A DNA stretch of 64,000 bases from Flavobacterium beibuense F44-8 (lineage in GTDB: Bacteria > Bacteroidota > Bacteroidia > Flavobacteriales > Flavobacteriaceae): contig NZ_JRLV01000014.1 of NCBI RefSeq assembly GCF_000769915.1, positions 62,001 to 126,000 of the forward strand. Reading direction: 5' to 3'. The notes beneath the pieces are model-generated. The model was not told the DNA's origin. It searched no databases and saw only the letters and a program-made list of their open reading frames with translations. This document shows, in pieces, positions 30,076 through 38,074 of the stretch. Numbering within the stretch: the first letter of the stretch is position 1; the number at the start of each line of letters is the position of its first letter. Made by a program: the position numbers and the translations under genes.

Positions 30076-30560
30076 TTGAACAATGCCTTTTCCTTATCAG
30101 AAAAAGCATCGCACTGCACTACATAGTTTTTAGTAAAAACTTTGAGATCTTTAGGCTGTGCGGCATAATTAGCAATCAGAAAAGCTTTGTCTTTTTTAAT
30201 ATCTCCGGTATAACCTGTAATCCAGGGTACATTATCCTGAATATTTAAACGCAGCAGCCGTGCCTCATAGTTTTTGGCATCTTTTTCTATTACCTCCTCC
30301 AGTAAGTCAGTCCCTCTATTAAAGTAACGGGTTTTAGTAAATAAACCCTTTTCATATTTAGCCATCAAAACGATAGAAGCCGCCTTGTATGCCAAAAGAG
30401 TAGTATTTTCATGGCTGTTATCCAAATACTCAAGGGAAGCATGGAACACAAGGGCACTTTCGGCAGAAACAGCAGCATCAATATACTGTTGCCTAACCGT
30501 TGCCAATTCTTTATCGGGAGCAATACATAACAGACATAAAAAAAGCCCTAATACTTTCAT
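30072..30560 (-). CDS. Hypothetical secreted helical protein
   Basis: A 162-residue protein beginning MKVLGLFLCLLCIAP, a signal peptide. The rest is helical, with TTLLAYKAASIVLMAKYEKG and RGTDLLEEVIEKDAKNYEARLLRL, similar to a TPR-like hairpin. The start at 30560 is preferred over 30599 because it begins at the signal. No known family. Convergent with the large barrel gene. Confidence 0.65.
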   Translation of the reverse strand: MKVLGLFLCLLCIAPDKELATVRQQYIDAAVSAESALVFHASLEYLDNSHENTTLLAYKAASIVLMAKYEKGLFTKTRYFNRGTDLLEEVIEKDAKNYEARLLRLNIQDNVPWITGYTGDIKKDKAFLIANYAAQPKDLKVFTKNYVVQCDAFSDKEKALFN

Positions 30561-30638
30561 GAAGATCGTTTTAGGGCATAAAGATATGGTTTTTAACAAT
30601 TAAACAGTTCTTAAAAACAGTTAACCGAAGGCTAAAGG

Positions 30639-31193
30639 TTATTCCTCCAGCAAAAAGGTATAAGCAACCTGTACCTCATCGGCTATTTTTTTGCTTACCA
30701 CTTTTGGTACATCAATATCAAAGTCAGCAGGCTTTACCATAAAATTACCGATTATGGTAATGGTATTCCCTTTAACCGACACCATGGCAACATCATTAAT
30801 TTTTTTGGTTTTCCCGTGCAGGGTAAGTTCACCTGTCAGGGTAAACTGTTTCGGTTTTTCCGAAAGTGCTTTCAGTGAAAACCCTTCCAGCTTTCCTTTA
30901 AAAACCGCCTTAGGGTATTTTGCTGTTTCGGCATAACTCTCATTAAAATGTTCTTCCATAAGGGCAACCTTAAAACGAAAACCATTCATGAGTGCGAGCG
31001 CTGCAAGCTCACCGTTATTGGCATTAAGTATAGCCGATACATTTTTGTTTTCGGCAGCTACCTCTTCAAACGAAGGAACCGAAGCCTCAAACTTTATATC
31101 TCCTGTTTTAGTGGCAAACTTTTGCGCATGAGAAACAAAAGGCACCATAGCTGCCACAAAAAACAGGATGAAGTATAAATTTCTTTTTTTCAT
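30639..31193 (-). CDS. YceI-family periplasmic lipid-binding protein
   Basis: A 184-residue secreted protein (signal ends SHAQ) with the YceI lipocalin-like pattern: GDIKFEASVP, FKVALMEEHFNESYAETAKYP, GELTLHGKTKKI, NFMVKPADFDIDVPKVVSKKI. YceI proteins bind polyisoprenoid or amphiphilic molecules. Last gene of a four-gene run (OB-fold protein, DUF5777, haem lipoprotein, YceI). Confidence 0.9.
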   Translation of the reverse strand: MKKRNLYFILFFVAAMVPFVSHAQKFATKTGDIKFEASVPSFEEVAAENKNVSAILNANNGELAALALMNGFRFKVALMEEHFNESYAETAKYPKAVFKGKLEGFSLKALSEKPKQFTLTGELTLHGKTKKINDVAMVSVKGNTITIIGNFMVKPADFDIDVPKVVSKKIADEVQVAYTFLLEE

Positions 31194-31199
31194 AGTGAT

Positions 31200-31559
31200 T
31201 TAATTTTCAAGTAAACCATCGGTATTCCATTGTAATATCAAATTGATATTTGCCTGTGGCATCCTGCCGGTTTGCGGCATAAGTTGCTGCTGTCCGTTTT
31301 GTAGCTGTATGCGTCCCAGCAAATTGTGATTCTCTACCGCATCTTTAACCTGTGCATAGGTAAGTAATGGCCTGAAAGAAGCCACACCTCCGGGAGCATG
31401 GCAGGACAAACAGTTATTATCTATAATCGTTTTCACATTAGCCGTATAGGTAACAGTACCTACTATGTTTTGTTCTTCGCTTATATCCTCATAAGTATTG
31501 GAATCACACGATACAAAAAACAACGCTAACAAACCTGTATATAAAATTGCTTTCTTCAT
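31200..31559 (-). CDS. Monohaem c-type cytochrome-like lipoprotein
   Basis: A 119-residue lipoprotein. The start at 31559 gives MKKAILYTGLLALFFVSC with lipobox Cys18. A single haem c motif CLSCH is at residues 50-54 (NNCLSCHAPGG), and MPQTG / RMPQ could supply an axial methionine. It probably carries one covalent haem on the periplasmic face. The sequence between gene ends is 6-7 bases, so it is co-transcribed with its neighbours. Confidence 0.82.
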   Translation of the reverse strand: MKKAILYTGLLALFFVSCDSNTYEDISEEQNIVGTVTYTANVKTIIDNNCLSCHAPGGVASFRPLLTYAQVKDAVENHNLLGRIQLQNGQQQLMPQTGRMPQANINLILQWNTDGLLEN

Positions 31560-31560
31560 A

Positions 31561-32403
31561 TTAAAAAACCCTGTATAAATTAAACCCGAAGAAAAAATCT
31601 CCCTTACCCCAATCGCCTGCCGCAGTGGTAACATAACCACCTTCGGTCATGGCCTGCGAGTTAGTAAACAACAGCTGAAAAATGTGTCCGCCTGTTTCTA
31701 AGTCCAGTCCAACCGACAGCGGATTCTGATAAAAATCAGGCTTATCAAAATTGTATACATATTCCATATTAAGCGAAAGCCTCTTGGTTAGCTTAAGCCT
31801 TCCCCCTGCTCCCAGTGAAAACTGGTCATCGTTTTCCACATGAGGGTTGTAGAGGTTTTTATGAATATACATGGGCACCATTTCCAGCGAGAGCCTGTCG
31901 GATATTTTTCGTGACACCAATAACTGACTTATATAGGTTAACCTATCTCCAAATTCAATTTTAGGATAATCTTCCTTTTCCAAAAAGGTATTGATATCTA
32001 TGGTATTGTAGCCAATAACCGTTACCGGAGCTCCGGTTGCCTGATTGGCAAGCCTGTACTTTACGGCAGTTTCATACACCTTTAAAAGTGTATGGCGTGA
32101 AGCACTAACCGAAAGCCATTCGTTAATACCATAGGCGCCTCCAATTTTTGTGGTAGCCATATCCATCCCGAAAAACTCGGAAATACCGCCTTTAACCGAA
32201 CCAAACCTGTGGGAGACCACAAAGTAAAATTCCTTTGCGGCAGGTATTTTTGTTGACTGAAGGGTTACAATCTGTAATCCCTTAAAAGCAGGCGTGTCAT
32301 AATCCTGCGTGGAAACCGAGTCGATCTCGGCTAGTAAATCGTCCTGTGCTGAAACAGAAAACACTACTGTTAGGCAAAACAGCAAGCCTAAAAAATTCTT
32401 CAT
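31561..32403 (-). CDS. DUF5777 beta-barrel outer-membrane protein
   Basis: A 280-residue protein (signal ends SVSAQ). The conserved N-terminal block KIPAAKEFYFVVSHRFGSVK followed by FFGMDMATTKIGGAYGINEWLSV is the DUF5777 signature. The C terminus ends GKGDFFFGFNLYRVF with a terminal phenylalanine, as in barrels. It sits between an OB-fold protein and a haem lipoprotein. Its function is unknown. Confidence 0.85.
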   Translation of the reverse strand: MKNFLGLLFCLTVVFSVSAQDDLLAEIDSVSTQDYDTPAFKGLQIVTLQSTKIPAAKEFYFVVSHRFGSVKGGISEFFGMDMATTKIGGAYGINEWLSVSASRHTLLKVYETAVKYRLANQATGAPVTVIGYNTIDINTFLEKEDYPKIEFGDRLTYISQLLVSRKISDRLSLEMVPMYIHKNLYNPHVENDDQFSLGAGGRLKLTKRLSLNMEYVYNFDKPDFYQNPLSVGLDLETGGHIFQLLFTNSQAMTEGGYVTTAAGDWGKGDFFFGFNLYRVF

Positions 32404-32408
32404 TTTTA

Positions 32409-32804
32409 TTATTGATTAATTGTACACTGATCCAGCTTTACCTCACCAAAAAGTTCGTCAAAGCCTATGCATCGCCCCTTTACCTTAATGTTTTTGCCCG
32501 AAATAATATTTTTTGCAGGCACATCAAAACTGCAATACACACCTGGCTCAAGGGAAACCGAAATGCTGTCATTATCATTTACGTTTCCTATAACCACAAT
32601 GGTTTTATTGAGGTACATTGAATCTGCCGTGGCAGCATTAGTTTGGTACTCCTCCACAATATCTGGGGCTGTTAGGGTATAAGCCGGTGCTTCGGCGGTT
32701 ATATCTCTTGCCTCTTTGTACAAAAAACCGAAATAGAAGTAATAGGCCGCAGCCAGCACCAGCAAAATAACACCTGAAATGATTAATATCTTTCTGTTTT
32801 TCAT
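32409..32804 (-). CDS. OB-fold membrane-anchored protein (tRNA_anti-like)
   Basis: A 131-residue protein with one N-terminal membrane helix (IISGVILLVLAAAYYFYF) and a periplasmic OB-fold (LNKTIVVIGNVNDND, later KNIKVKGRCIGFDELFGEVKLDQC). Such tRNA_anti-like proteins precede YceI/DUF5777 genes in flavobacteria; the function is unknown. First gene of the run. Confidence 0.8.
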   Translation of the reverse strand: MKNRKILIISGVILLVLAAAYYFYFGFLYKEARDITAEAPAYTLTAPDIVEEYQTNAATADSMYLNKTIVVIGNVNDNDSISVSLEPGVYCSFDVPAKNIISGKNIKVKGRCIGFDELFGEVKLDQCTINQ

Positions 32805-32863
32805 ATTGCAGATTGTAATAATTTTCTTCTCACAAGGCTAAATTACCAAACCACATAATGAGA

Positions 32864-32914
32864 AAAGGGCAAGGAATAGTAAACCCAACGGCTGACTTAG
32901 TATTCCTGCCCTTT
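32864..32914. repeat. Long imperfect inverted repeat upstream of the OB-fold gene
   Basis: Left arm around AAAAGGGCAAGGAATAGTA (from 32864) and right arm TAGTATTCCTGCCCTTT (to 32914) pair over about 16 bases with one bulge and one mismatch around a loop of about 17 bases. It lies in the 218-base gap between two minus-strand operons. Confidence 0.5.
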
Positions 32915-32955
32915 CACTTAGAATTTGTTTTACAGCCCTTCACTTTAGAGCACAA

Positions 32956-32984
32956 AAAAAGGCCCTCTCACAATGGGCCTTTTT
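32956..32984 (-). terminator. Terminator after the phytase operon
   Basis: Perfect 10-bp stem AAAAAGGCCC / GGGCCTTTTT (32956-32965, 32975-32984) with a 9-base loop, downstream of the phytase stop at 33023. Flanking A and T runs allow action in either direction. Confidence 0.85.
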
Positions 32985-33022
32985 GTTTAGAAAGATTCAG
33001 ATAGTCTCACATTTTATCTGTC

Positions 33023-34084
33023 TTACTGTTTTTTATTTTCATCTATTACCTTTTGGATAGTGTTCCAGTCGTAATAATGGAATGTCATACCGTTACTCAT
33101 GGCAACAAACATACCTTTAGGAAATTTACCTCCCAGGTTAACACTGGTAGCATCGGCTCCGTCACACTCTATGGTTGAGGTTGGCACCTCTGCCAGTAGT
33201 TTGTACTCGTTAGGATTTCCGTTAACACCCTCACGTGGGTATACCATAAACGTATTTGCCTGCTGATTAGATATCAGTATATATCCGGTAGAATCGGTAG
33301 CCTTATATATTGCAATACCTTCGTGGTCCTGCTTAAAGCCATCCTGCCCAAAAAAGGCAAGCTCCTCATTTCCGCCTTCAGGGCTGGCATTATATTTCCT
33401 TATACCCTTACCTTCGTCACTGTAATAAACTACTCCGAGTTCGTTATCTACAGCTATAGCTTCAATCTCTTTGTTCCCACTATAGTTACCAAATTTCCTT
33501 ACAACGTTTGCCGTTACAATACCGTTATCGTTGCCGTTTAAGCGATACTGCCACAGATAACTTCCCGAAGGACCGCTTTTTCTGCCTACTATAGCATAAA
33601 TAGCCGTTACACTGTCTTTAGTTTGAGTGTAAAGCGAAATCCCCATTGGGTCGCGCTCTGTTTCGCCTTCAAAAACCTCAATACCGCCATTATCAATCGG
33701 TTCCAGTTCAGGCAGGCTAAATACTCTTATCCTGTTGGTTTCCCTTTCGGTCGTTACGGCAATATCAGTTTTTTTACCAGCCACCATAAGTCCGTATGCG
33801 ATATCTACATTGTTAGGCCTTTTAAGAGTAACCGATTTTTTCACGATTTTCCCTTCAAGGTCATACATATACAGTCCGCCATCGGTATCCTTATCTGTAC
33901 CTACTATATAGCTTTTAGAAGCATCTTCCGGATTAATCCATATAGAAGGATCGTCTGTATCGTGTGGTGTAGGCTGTGTTACTACAGCAGGCTTAACGGC
34001 ATCTTCCCTTACCGGGGCCAGCTTATCTCCGCAGGAAACAAGTGTAAACCCAATAGCTGCTGCAAGTGTTATATTCTTTATCAT
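33023..34084 (-). CDS. Beta-propeller phytase-like lipoprotein
   Basis: A 353-residue lipoprotein (lipobox Cys18) of the beta-propeller (3-)phytase family, which removes phosphate from phytate using calcium. The blade motifs HDTDDPSIWINPEDASKSY near residue 41, NVDIAYGL, EIEAIAVD and DHEGIAIY are typical. It overlaps the upstream phosphatase gene by four bases (ATGA). It ends a receptor-phosphatase-phytase operon. Surface or periplasmic phosphate scavenging is inferred. Confidence 0.92.
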   Translation of the reverse strand: MIKNITLAAAIGFTLVSCGDKLAPVREDAVKPAVVTQPTPHDTDDPSIWINPEDASKSYIVGTDKDTDGGLYMYDLEGKIVKKSVTLKRPNNVDIAYGLMVAGKKTDIAVTTERETNRIRVFSLPELEPIDNGGIEVFEGETERDPMGISLYTQTKDSVTAIYAIVGRKSGPSGSYLWQYRLNGNDNGIVTANVVRKFGNYSGNKEIEAIAVDNELGVVYYSDEGKGIRKYNASPEGGNEELAFFGQDGFKQDHEGIAIYKATDSTGYILISNQQANTFMVYPREGVNGNPNEYKLLAEVPTSTIECDGADATSVNLGGKFPKGMFVAMSNGMTFHYYDWNTIQKVIDENKKQ

Positions 34085-35061
34085 TTTTTATTCATTTCTG
34101 TTGTGTAAATAATATCTCCGTGCTCGTTAACTAACTGCACCAGTAACTTTTTACCGGTTACAGAAAAGCACATGAACCCTGCCTGATTATCGGCAAAAAG
34201 GGTTCCTTCACGCTCTCCGCTTGGCCTTACCTCACTACCTGCCCCCGAAAGGAACTGGGTAGTATAATGCCCTTTCGGTTTTACAACCTGCAGGTCGTGC
34301 TCATGCCCGCACAGGTAAGCGTCTACTTTATACTTATCAAAAAAAGAAGCAAACTTCTTTTCAAAGGCTTTGATATCATCACTGTTTTTTCTTTTCCCTC
34401 CGCTATATAACGGATGATGCCCTACAACTATTTTCCATTTAGCATCGGTTTTTTCCAGTGTTTCAGTCAGCCACTTTCTCTGGGCTGTGGTATCCTGCTT
34501 AATGATATTTTCATACATATCATTATCCTTTTTATAGTAACCGTCTATAAAGGGATTAGTATCCATAACCACCATAAGCAGTTTGCTGCCGTCCTTTAAT
34601 TTGAAAGTTTCACTATAATACGTATCGGGCATTTGCCAGCGACGGCTCACTTTTGTGTAATCTATCTGCGCCTGAATGTTACCGTTGTAATCGTGATTAC
34701 CCAGTGCCACATACCAGTTTTCGTACAGCTTGGTATTGGTATAAATGTCCTCAAAGGAATTTTGAAGCTGAGGATCCTGTGTGCTCTCTATCCCGTTAGG
34801 GTAGAAATTATCACCTACAGAAATGGTAAAATCAATATCAAGCGTTATGGCAGCAGCCCCCATTTGTTCGGCTACCGGTTTTTGATGGTATTGCCCGTGG
34901 CGTCCAAAATCACCCAGTACCAAAAAGTGAAGCGCATCGTCTTCCTGTTGCAACTTTGGGATAAATTTTCCCTGATAACCTGATTCGGTTTCTTTTAAAT
35001 ATCCCTGTGCGCCTGCATTTAGGAAAGCAAAACACGCAATAAGTAAAACTATTTTTTTCAT
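34081..35061 (-). CDS. Purple-acid-phosphatase-like metallophosphoesterase
   Basis: A 326-residue secreted enzyme (MKKIVLLIACFAFLNAGAQ). Metal-ligand motifs of calcineurin-like/acid phosphatases are visible: LGDFGRHGQ, SVGDNFYPNG, LGNHDYNG, VVGHHPLYSGG and LCGHEHDLQ. The fold and secretion fit a tartrate-resistant-type acid phosphatase releasing phosphate from organic esters. An ATG two codons earlier (35067) is an alternative start. Co-transcribed with the phytase. Confidence 0.9.
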   Translation of the reverse strand: MKKIVLLIACFAFLNAGAQGYLKETESGYQGKFIPKLQQEDDALHFLVLGDFGRHGQYHQKPVAEQMGAAAITLDIDFTISVGDNFYPNGIESTQDPQLQNSFEDIYTNTKLYENWYVALGNHDYNGNIQAQIDYTKVSRRWQMPDTYYSETFKLKDGSKLLMVVMDTNPFIDGYYKKDNDMYENIIKQDTTAQRKWLTETLEKTDAKWKIVVGHHPLYSGGKRKNSDDIKAFEKKFASFFDKYKVDAYLCGHEHDLQVVKPKGHYTTQFLSGAGSEVRPSGEREGTLFADNQAGFMCFSVTGKKLLVQLVNEHGDIIYTTEMNKK

Positions 35062-35070
35062 AAGCATTGT

Positions 35071-35106
35071 TTAATGAAACCGGCAAATTAATGCCGGCTT
35101 CATTAA
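35071..35106 (-). promoter_or_regulatory. Strong mRNA hairpin between receptor and phosphatase genes
   Basis: Arms 35071-35085 (TTAATGAAACCGGCA) and 35092-35106 pair at 14 of 15 positions around a 6-base loop. It lies in the 60-base gap of the operon. No U-tract follows on the minus strand, so it fits an mRNA-stability or processing element better than a terminator. Confidence 0.6.
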
Positions 35107-35121
35107 AATTATATTTTTTTA

Positions 35122-37932
35122 TTAGAAGTCAAATTTAAGACCAAGGTTGTAACGACCTTCGTAGTACTCTAACTGCTTCACCCTGTTTGATACGCCCTGG
35201 TAGTAACGTAACGGCTGATTGGTAAGATTTTTAGCCTCTGCAAAGATGCGAAGGTTTTTAGTAATCTTGTATGAAGCGTTAATGTCAAGGAAGAACTGCT
35301 TGTCGTAGTAGCTGTCGCTAAACTCATCTGCACCCAGTTCGTCAAGGTAATCAGAAGTAAAGTTTGCAGAAGCTCTTGCAGAGAACCTGCTGTTTTCCCA
35401 TGAAAGCGATCCGTTAAACATGTGAGGTGCAGTACCCGGAAGTGTAACATCTGTTCTTTCGTTACCATCCTCATCAGAGATACCTTTAGCTTTAGAATCA
35501 GTGTAAGTATAGTTAACATACACCCCAAAGTATCTAAGGAAGCCCGGAAGGAAATCAAGCTGTCTCTGGAAAGCTACCTCAAAACCGTATACATCTACAT
35601 TATCACCGTTTCTTGACTGTATAAATGTCCACTGCTCTCCTACTGGCACAGGGTTATCTGCCTGATTAGGAAAATCATTAGCAAAATCTACTGAAGTATA
35701 CTGGTTGTTGCTATATGTGTAAATGAAATCCTGAAGGTTTTTGTAGAAAACACCTCCTGATATTAAACCTACCGACTTAAAGTAATTCTCTGCCATTAAA
35801 TCGAAGTTGTACGAATAAGTAGCATCAAGATCGGGGTTACCTGCTATGATTTCAGTATCTGAAGCAATGTTGTTAATATATGGTGCAAGTGCATAGTAGT
35901 TAGGTCTTGCTAAAGCTGTAGTGAATGCAGCCCTGATTACAAAATCCTCGGTAGCGTTATATTTAAACGTAACACTTGGAAGTATGTTAGTGTAAGAGTT
36001 TGTGTTCTCTATTTTACCTTCAAGTTCTTCTTCATCAAGTACCCTGTTACCGGTATAGTCAATGTGTGTATTTTCTATACGGGCACCAATTATCATAGAT
36101 AATTTACTATTGAAATCCTGATCCCATCTTACATAACCTGCAAAGATGTTCTCTTTTGCTTCGTAGTTTACAGCCAGGAATTCAGAAGGATCTGATTCAC
36201 TGTCGTAAAGCGCAGGGTTGTTAAGGTCTAACCCGCCAAGGTAGGCTGCAGAAGCATATATACCCGGCACATACTGGCTTCCCGGATTGAATCCGTCACC
36301 ACCCCAGTAGCTTGTAGCAACATCTGCAAGAGTTAGGTCACCTTGCGGCTCGTATGCATAGAAGTTGTTCTGTCTTGTTTTATCTTTTAAACGTAAACGT
36401 AAACCTGTTCTTAAACGTCCTTTTTGCCCTTCAATTACAGAGAACGGGAAACGGATGTTTACTTTAGCACCAAACTCGCTTTCTTTAGTATAGTCACGGT
36501 TTTCTGTAAGTTCGCTAAATTCCATTAGTGAAGGATCTTCTCCTGTAGTAGTTACATAAGGTTTTTTCATGTTTGAAAGGTCTACACCAAAAGGAAGGTC
36601 TTCCTGTTCAAACTCAATGTAACGCTCATTAGGACGGAACTCTTTTGCTGTTGCATAGTTTACACCCCAGTCTAAATCAAGCTTAGGACTCAAAAGGTGC
36701 TCACCTCTTAAAGAGTAGTTTTGTACACGCTGGTCTTCAAGTCTTCTGTTTTTGTTACGACTGTTATCTATACCACCTTTAGTTTCTCTTTTTACAACAC
36801 CTGTATAACCTACAATTTGCTCACCGTTATATAACGGGTCGATATCATCATAAGTAGTTCTGAAACGGTTTTCACGGTCATCTCTCCAGTTGTAAATACC
36901 GCTGGCAAAAATAGTATTGTAATCGTTAAACTTATAGTCTATAGCAAAAGACCCACTACGACGTATACGTTGTACATCATACTTTCTTATTTGTTGTTCT
37001 TTTACATATACGTTCCCAAAATCATCCTGAGTCCAGTCGGCCTCAATGTTGTCACTACCAAAATCGTTATTGTTGTACGATCCGCTAAGAACAACACCCA
37101 GTTTGTTATCAAAGTAACGATTACCGTAAACAAGCCCGGCAGTATAAATACCTTTATCTCTAATTGGACCATAACCACCTGCAAGTGTAGCAGAGATTCT
37201 TTCACCGTTTGGTGTAGCACGTGTAACAAGGTTTACCGAACCACCAATCGCATCGGCATCCATATCTGGTGTAAGGGTTTTATTTACCTGAATGGTAGAA
37301 ATCATATCAGACGGTATAAGGTCCATCTGTACATTACGGTTATCACCTTCGGCAGAAGGAATCCTGTCACCGTTAAGGGTTACCGAGTTAAGTGACGGAG
37401 CCAAACCACGGATAATGATGTTACGCGCCTCACCCTGGTCATTTTGCATAGTGATACCCGGTACACGCTTTAATGCATCACCAATGTTTGAATCAGGAAA
37501 ACGACCTACCTGGTCACTTGAAATAACATTAGTAATGTTACTGTTGTTTTTTTGCTGATTAATTGCTCTTGCCTGGCCTCTTAAAGCATCTCCTACCACA
37601 ACAATCTCATCAAGTGTTTCAGATCCGCTAACCAATACAAAGTTTACGGTTGTATTTTTACCCTCTTCCACAACAACCTGTTGTGACTGGGTTTGGTATC
37701 CTAAATATAATACCTCTACAGTATAAGTACCTGCAGGTACATTAAGAAATTCAAAATCACCTATCTGGTCAGATACTGTGTATTTATTTCCTTCGCTAAG
37801 TCTAACTGTAGCACCGGGAAGTGAGAAATTTTCATCCTGATCGGTAATCTTTCCCGAGATTACCCCGTTCTTTTGAGCATAAGCAGATACACTCAGCACA
37901 AAAGCCGTGATTAATAGTAATAGTTGTTTCAT
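35122..37932 (-). CDS. TonB-dependent outer-membrane receptor
   Basis: A 936-residue receptor. Signal MKQLLLLITAFVLSVSAYAQ, a carboxypeptidase-like domain over about residues 22-100 (GVISGKITDQDENFSLPGAT), the plug domain (RFPDSNIGDALKRVPGITM, RNIIIRGLAPSLNSVTLNGD), then a 22-strand barrel ending YNLGLKFDF. Start 37932 chosen for the signal peptide. Downstream genes encode a phosphatase and a phytase, so its cargo may be an organic phosphate or an inositol phosphate. The cargo is inferred from context. Confidence 0.93.
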   Translation of the reverse strand: MKQLLLLITAFVLSVSAYAQKNGVISGKITDQDENFSLPGATVRLSEGNKYTVSDQIGDFEFLNVPAGTYTVEVLYLGYQTQSQQVVVEEGKNTTVNFVLVSGSETLDEIVVVGDALRGQARAINQQKNNSNITNVISSDQVGRFPDSNIGDALKRVPGITMQNDQGEARNIIIRGLAPSLNSVTLNGDRIPSAEGDNRNVQMDLIPSDMISTIQVNKTLTPDMDADAIGGSVNLVTRATPNGERISATLAGGYGPIRDKGIYTAGLVYGNRYFDNKLGVVLSGSYNNNDFGSDNIEADWTQDDFGNVYVKEQQIRKYDVQRIRRSGSFAIDYKFNDYNTIFASGIYNWRDDRENRFRTTYDDIDPLYNGEQIVGYTGVVKRETKGGIDNSRNKNRRLEDQRVQNYSLRGEHLLSPKLDLDWGVNYATAKEFRPNERYIEFEQEDLPFGVDLSNMKKPYVTTTGEDPSLMEFSELTENRDYTKESEFGAKVNIRFPFSVIEGQKGRLRTGLRLRLKDKTRQNNFYAYEPQGDLTLADVATSYWGGDGFNPGSQYVPGIYASAAYLGGLDLNNPALYDSESDPSEFLAVNYEAKENIFAGYVRWDQDFNSKLSMIIGARIENTHIDYTGNRVLDEEELEGKIENTNSYTNILPSVTFKYNATEDFVIRAAFTTALARPNYYALAPYINNIASDTEIIAGNPDLDATYSYNFDLMAENYFKSVGLISGGVFYKNLQDFIYTYSNNQYTSVDFANDFPNQADNPVPVGEQWTFIQSRNGDNVDVYGFEVAFQRQLDFLPGFLRYFGVYVNYTYTDSKAKGISDEDGNERTDVTLPGTAPHMFNGSLSWENSRFSARASANFTSDYLDELGADEFSDSYYDKQFFLDINASYKITKNLRIFAEAKNLTNQPLRYYQGVSNRVKQLEYYEGRYNLGLKFDF

Positions 37933-37959
37933 TGATTTAATCTTTGTGTTTGTTGGGCG

Positions 37960-37967
37960 CAAAACTA
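37960..37967 (-). promoter_or_regulatory. -7 element of the phytase operon
   Basis: TAGTTTTG on the minus strand fits TAnnTTTG, 28 bases upstream of the receptor start. Confidence 0.45.
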
Positions 37968-37982
37968 AAAGTCACATTTAAC

Positions 37983-37999
37983 GTAGGCGTTAGCCCTAC
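37983..37999. promoter_or_regulatory. Dyad at the -33 position of the phytase operon promoter
   Basis: GTAGG-N7-CCTAC is centred about 24 bases upstream of the -7 box, where the -33 contact would be. A regulator binding site is possible. No classical Pho box of the enterobacterial type is apparent. Confidence 0.35.
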
Positions 38000-38074
38000 A
38001 TTATGTCAACATGACTATAACACTAAATCAATGTTACCACTATTAATAAAACGTAAACTAAAAAGAATGGCCGA

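Noticed and set aside
37933..38074. Enterobacterial-type Pho box
   Set aside because: The TGTCA-like pieces around 38,004-38,015 are not spaced as two direct repeats 11 bases apart.
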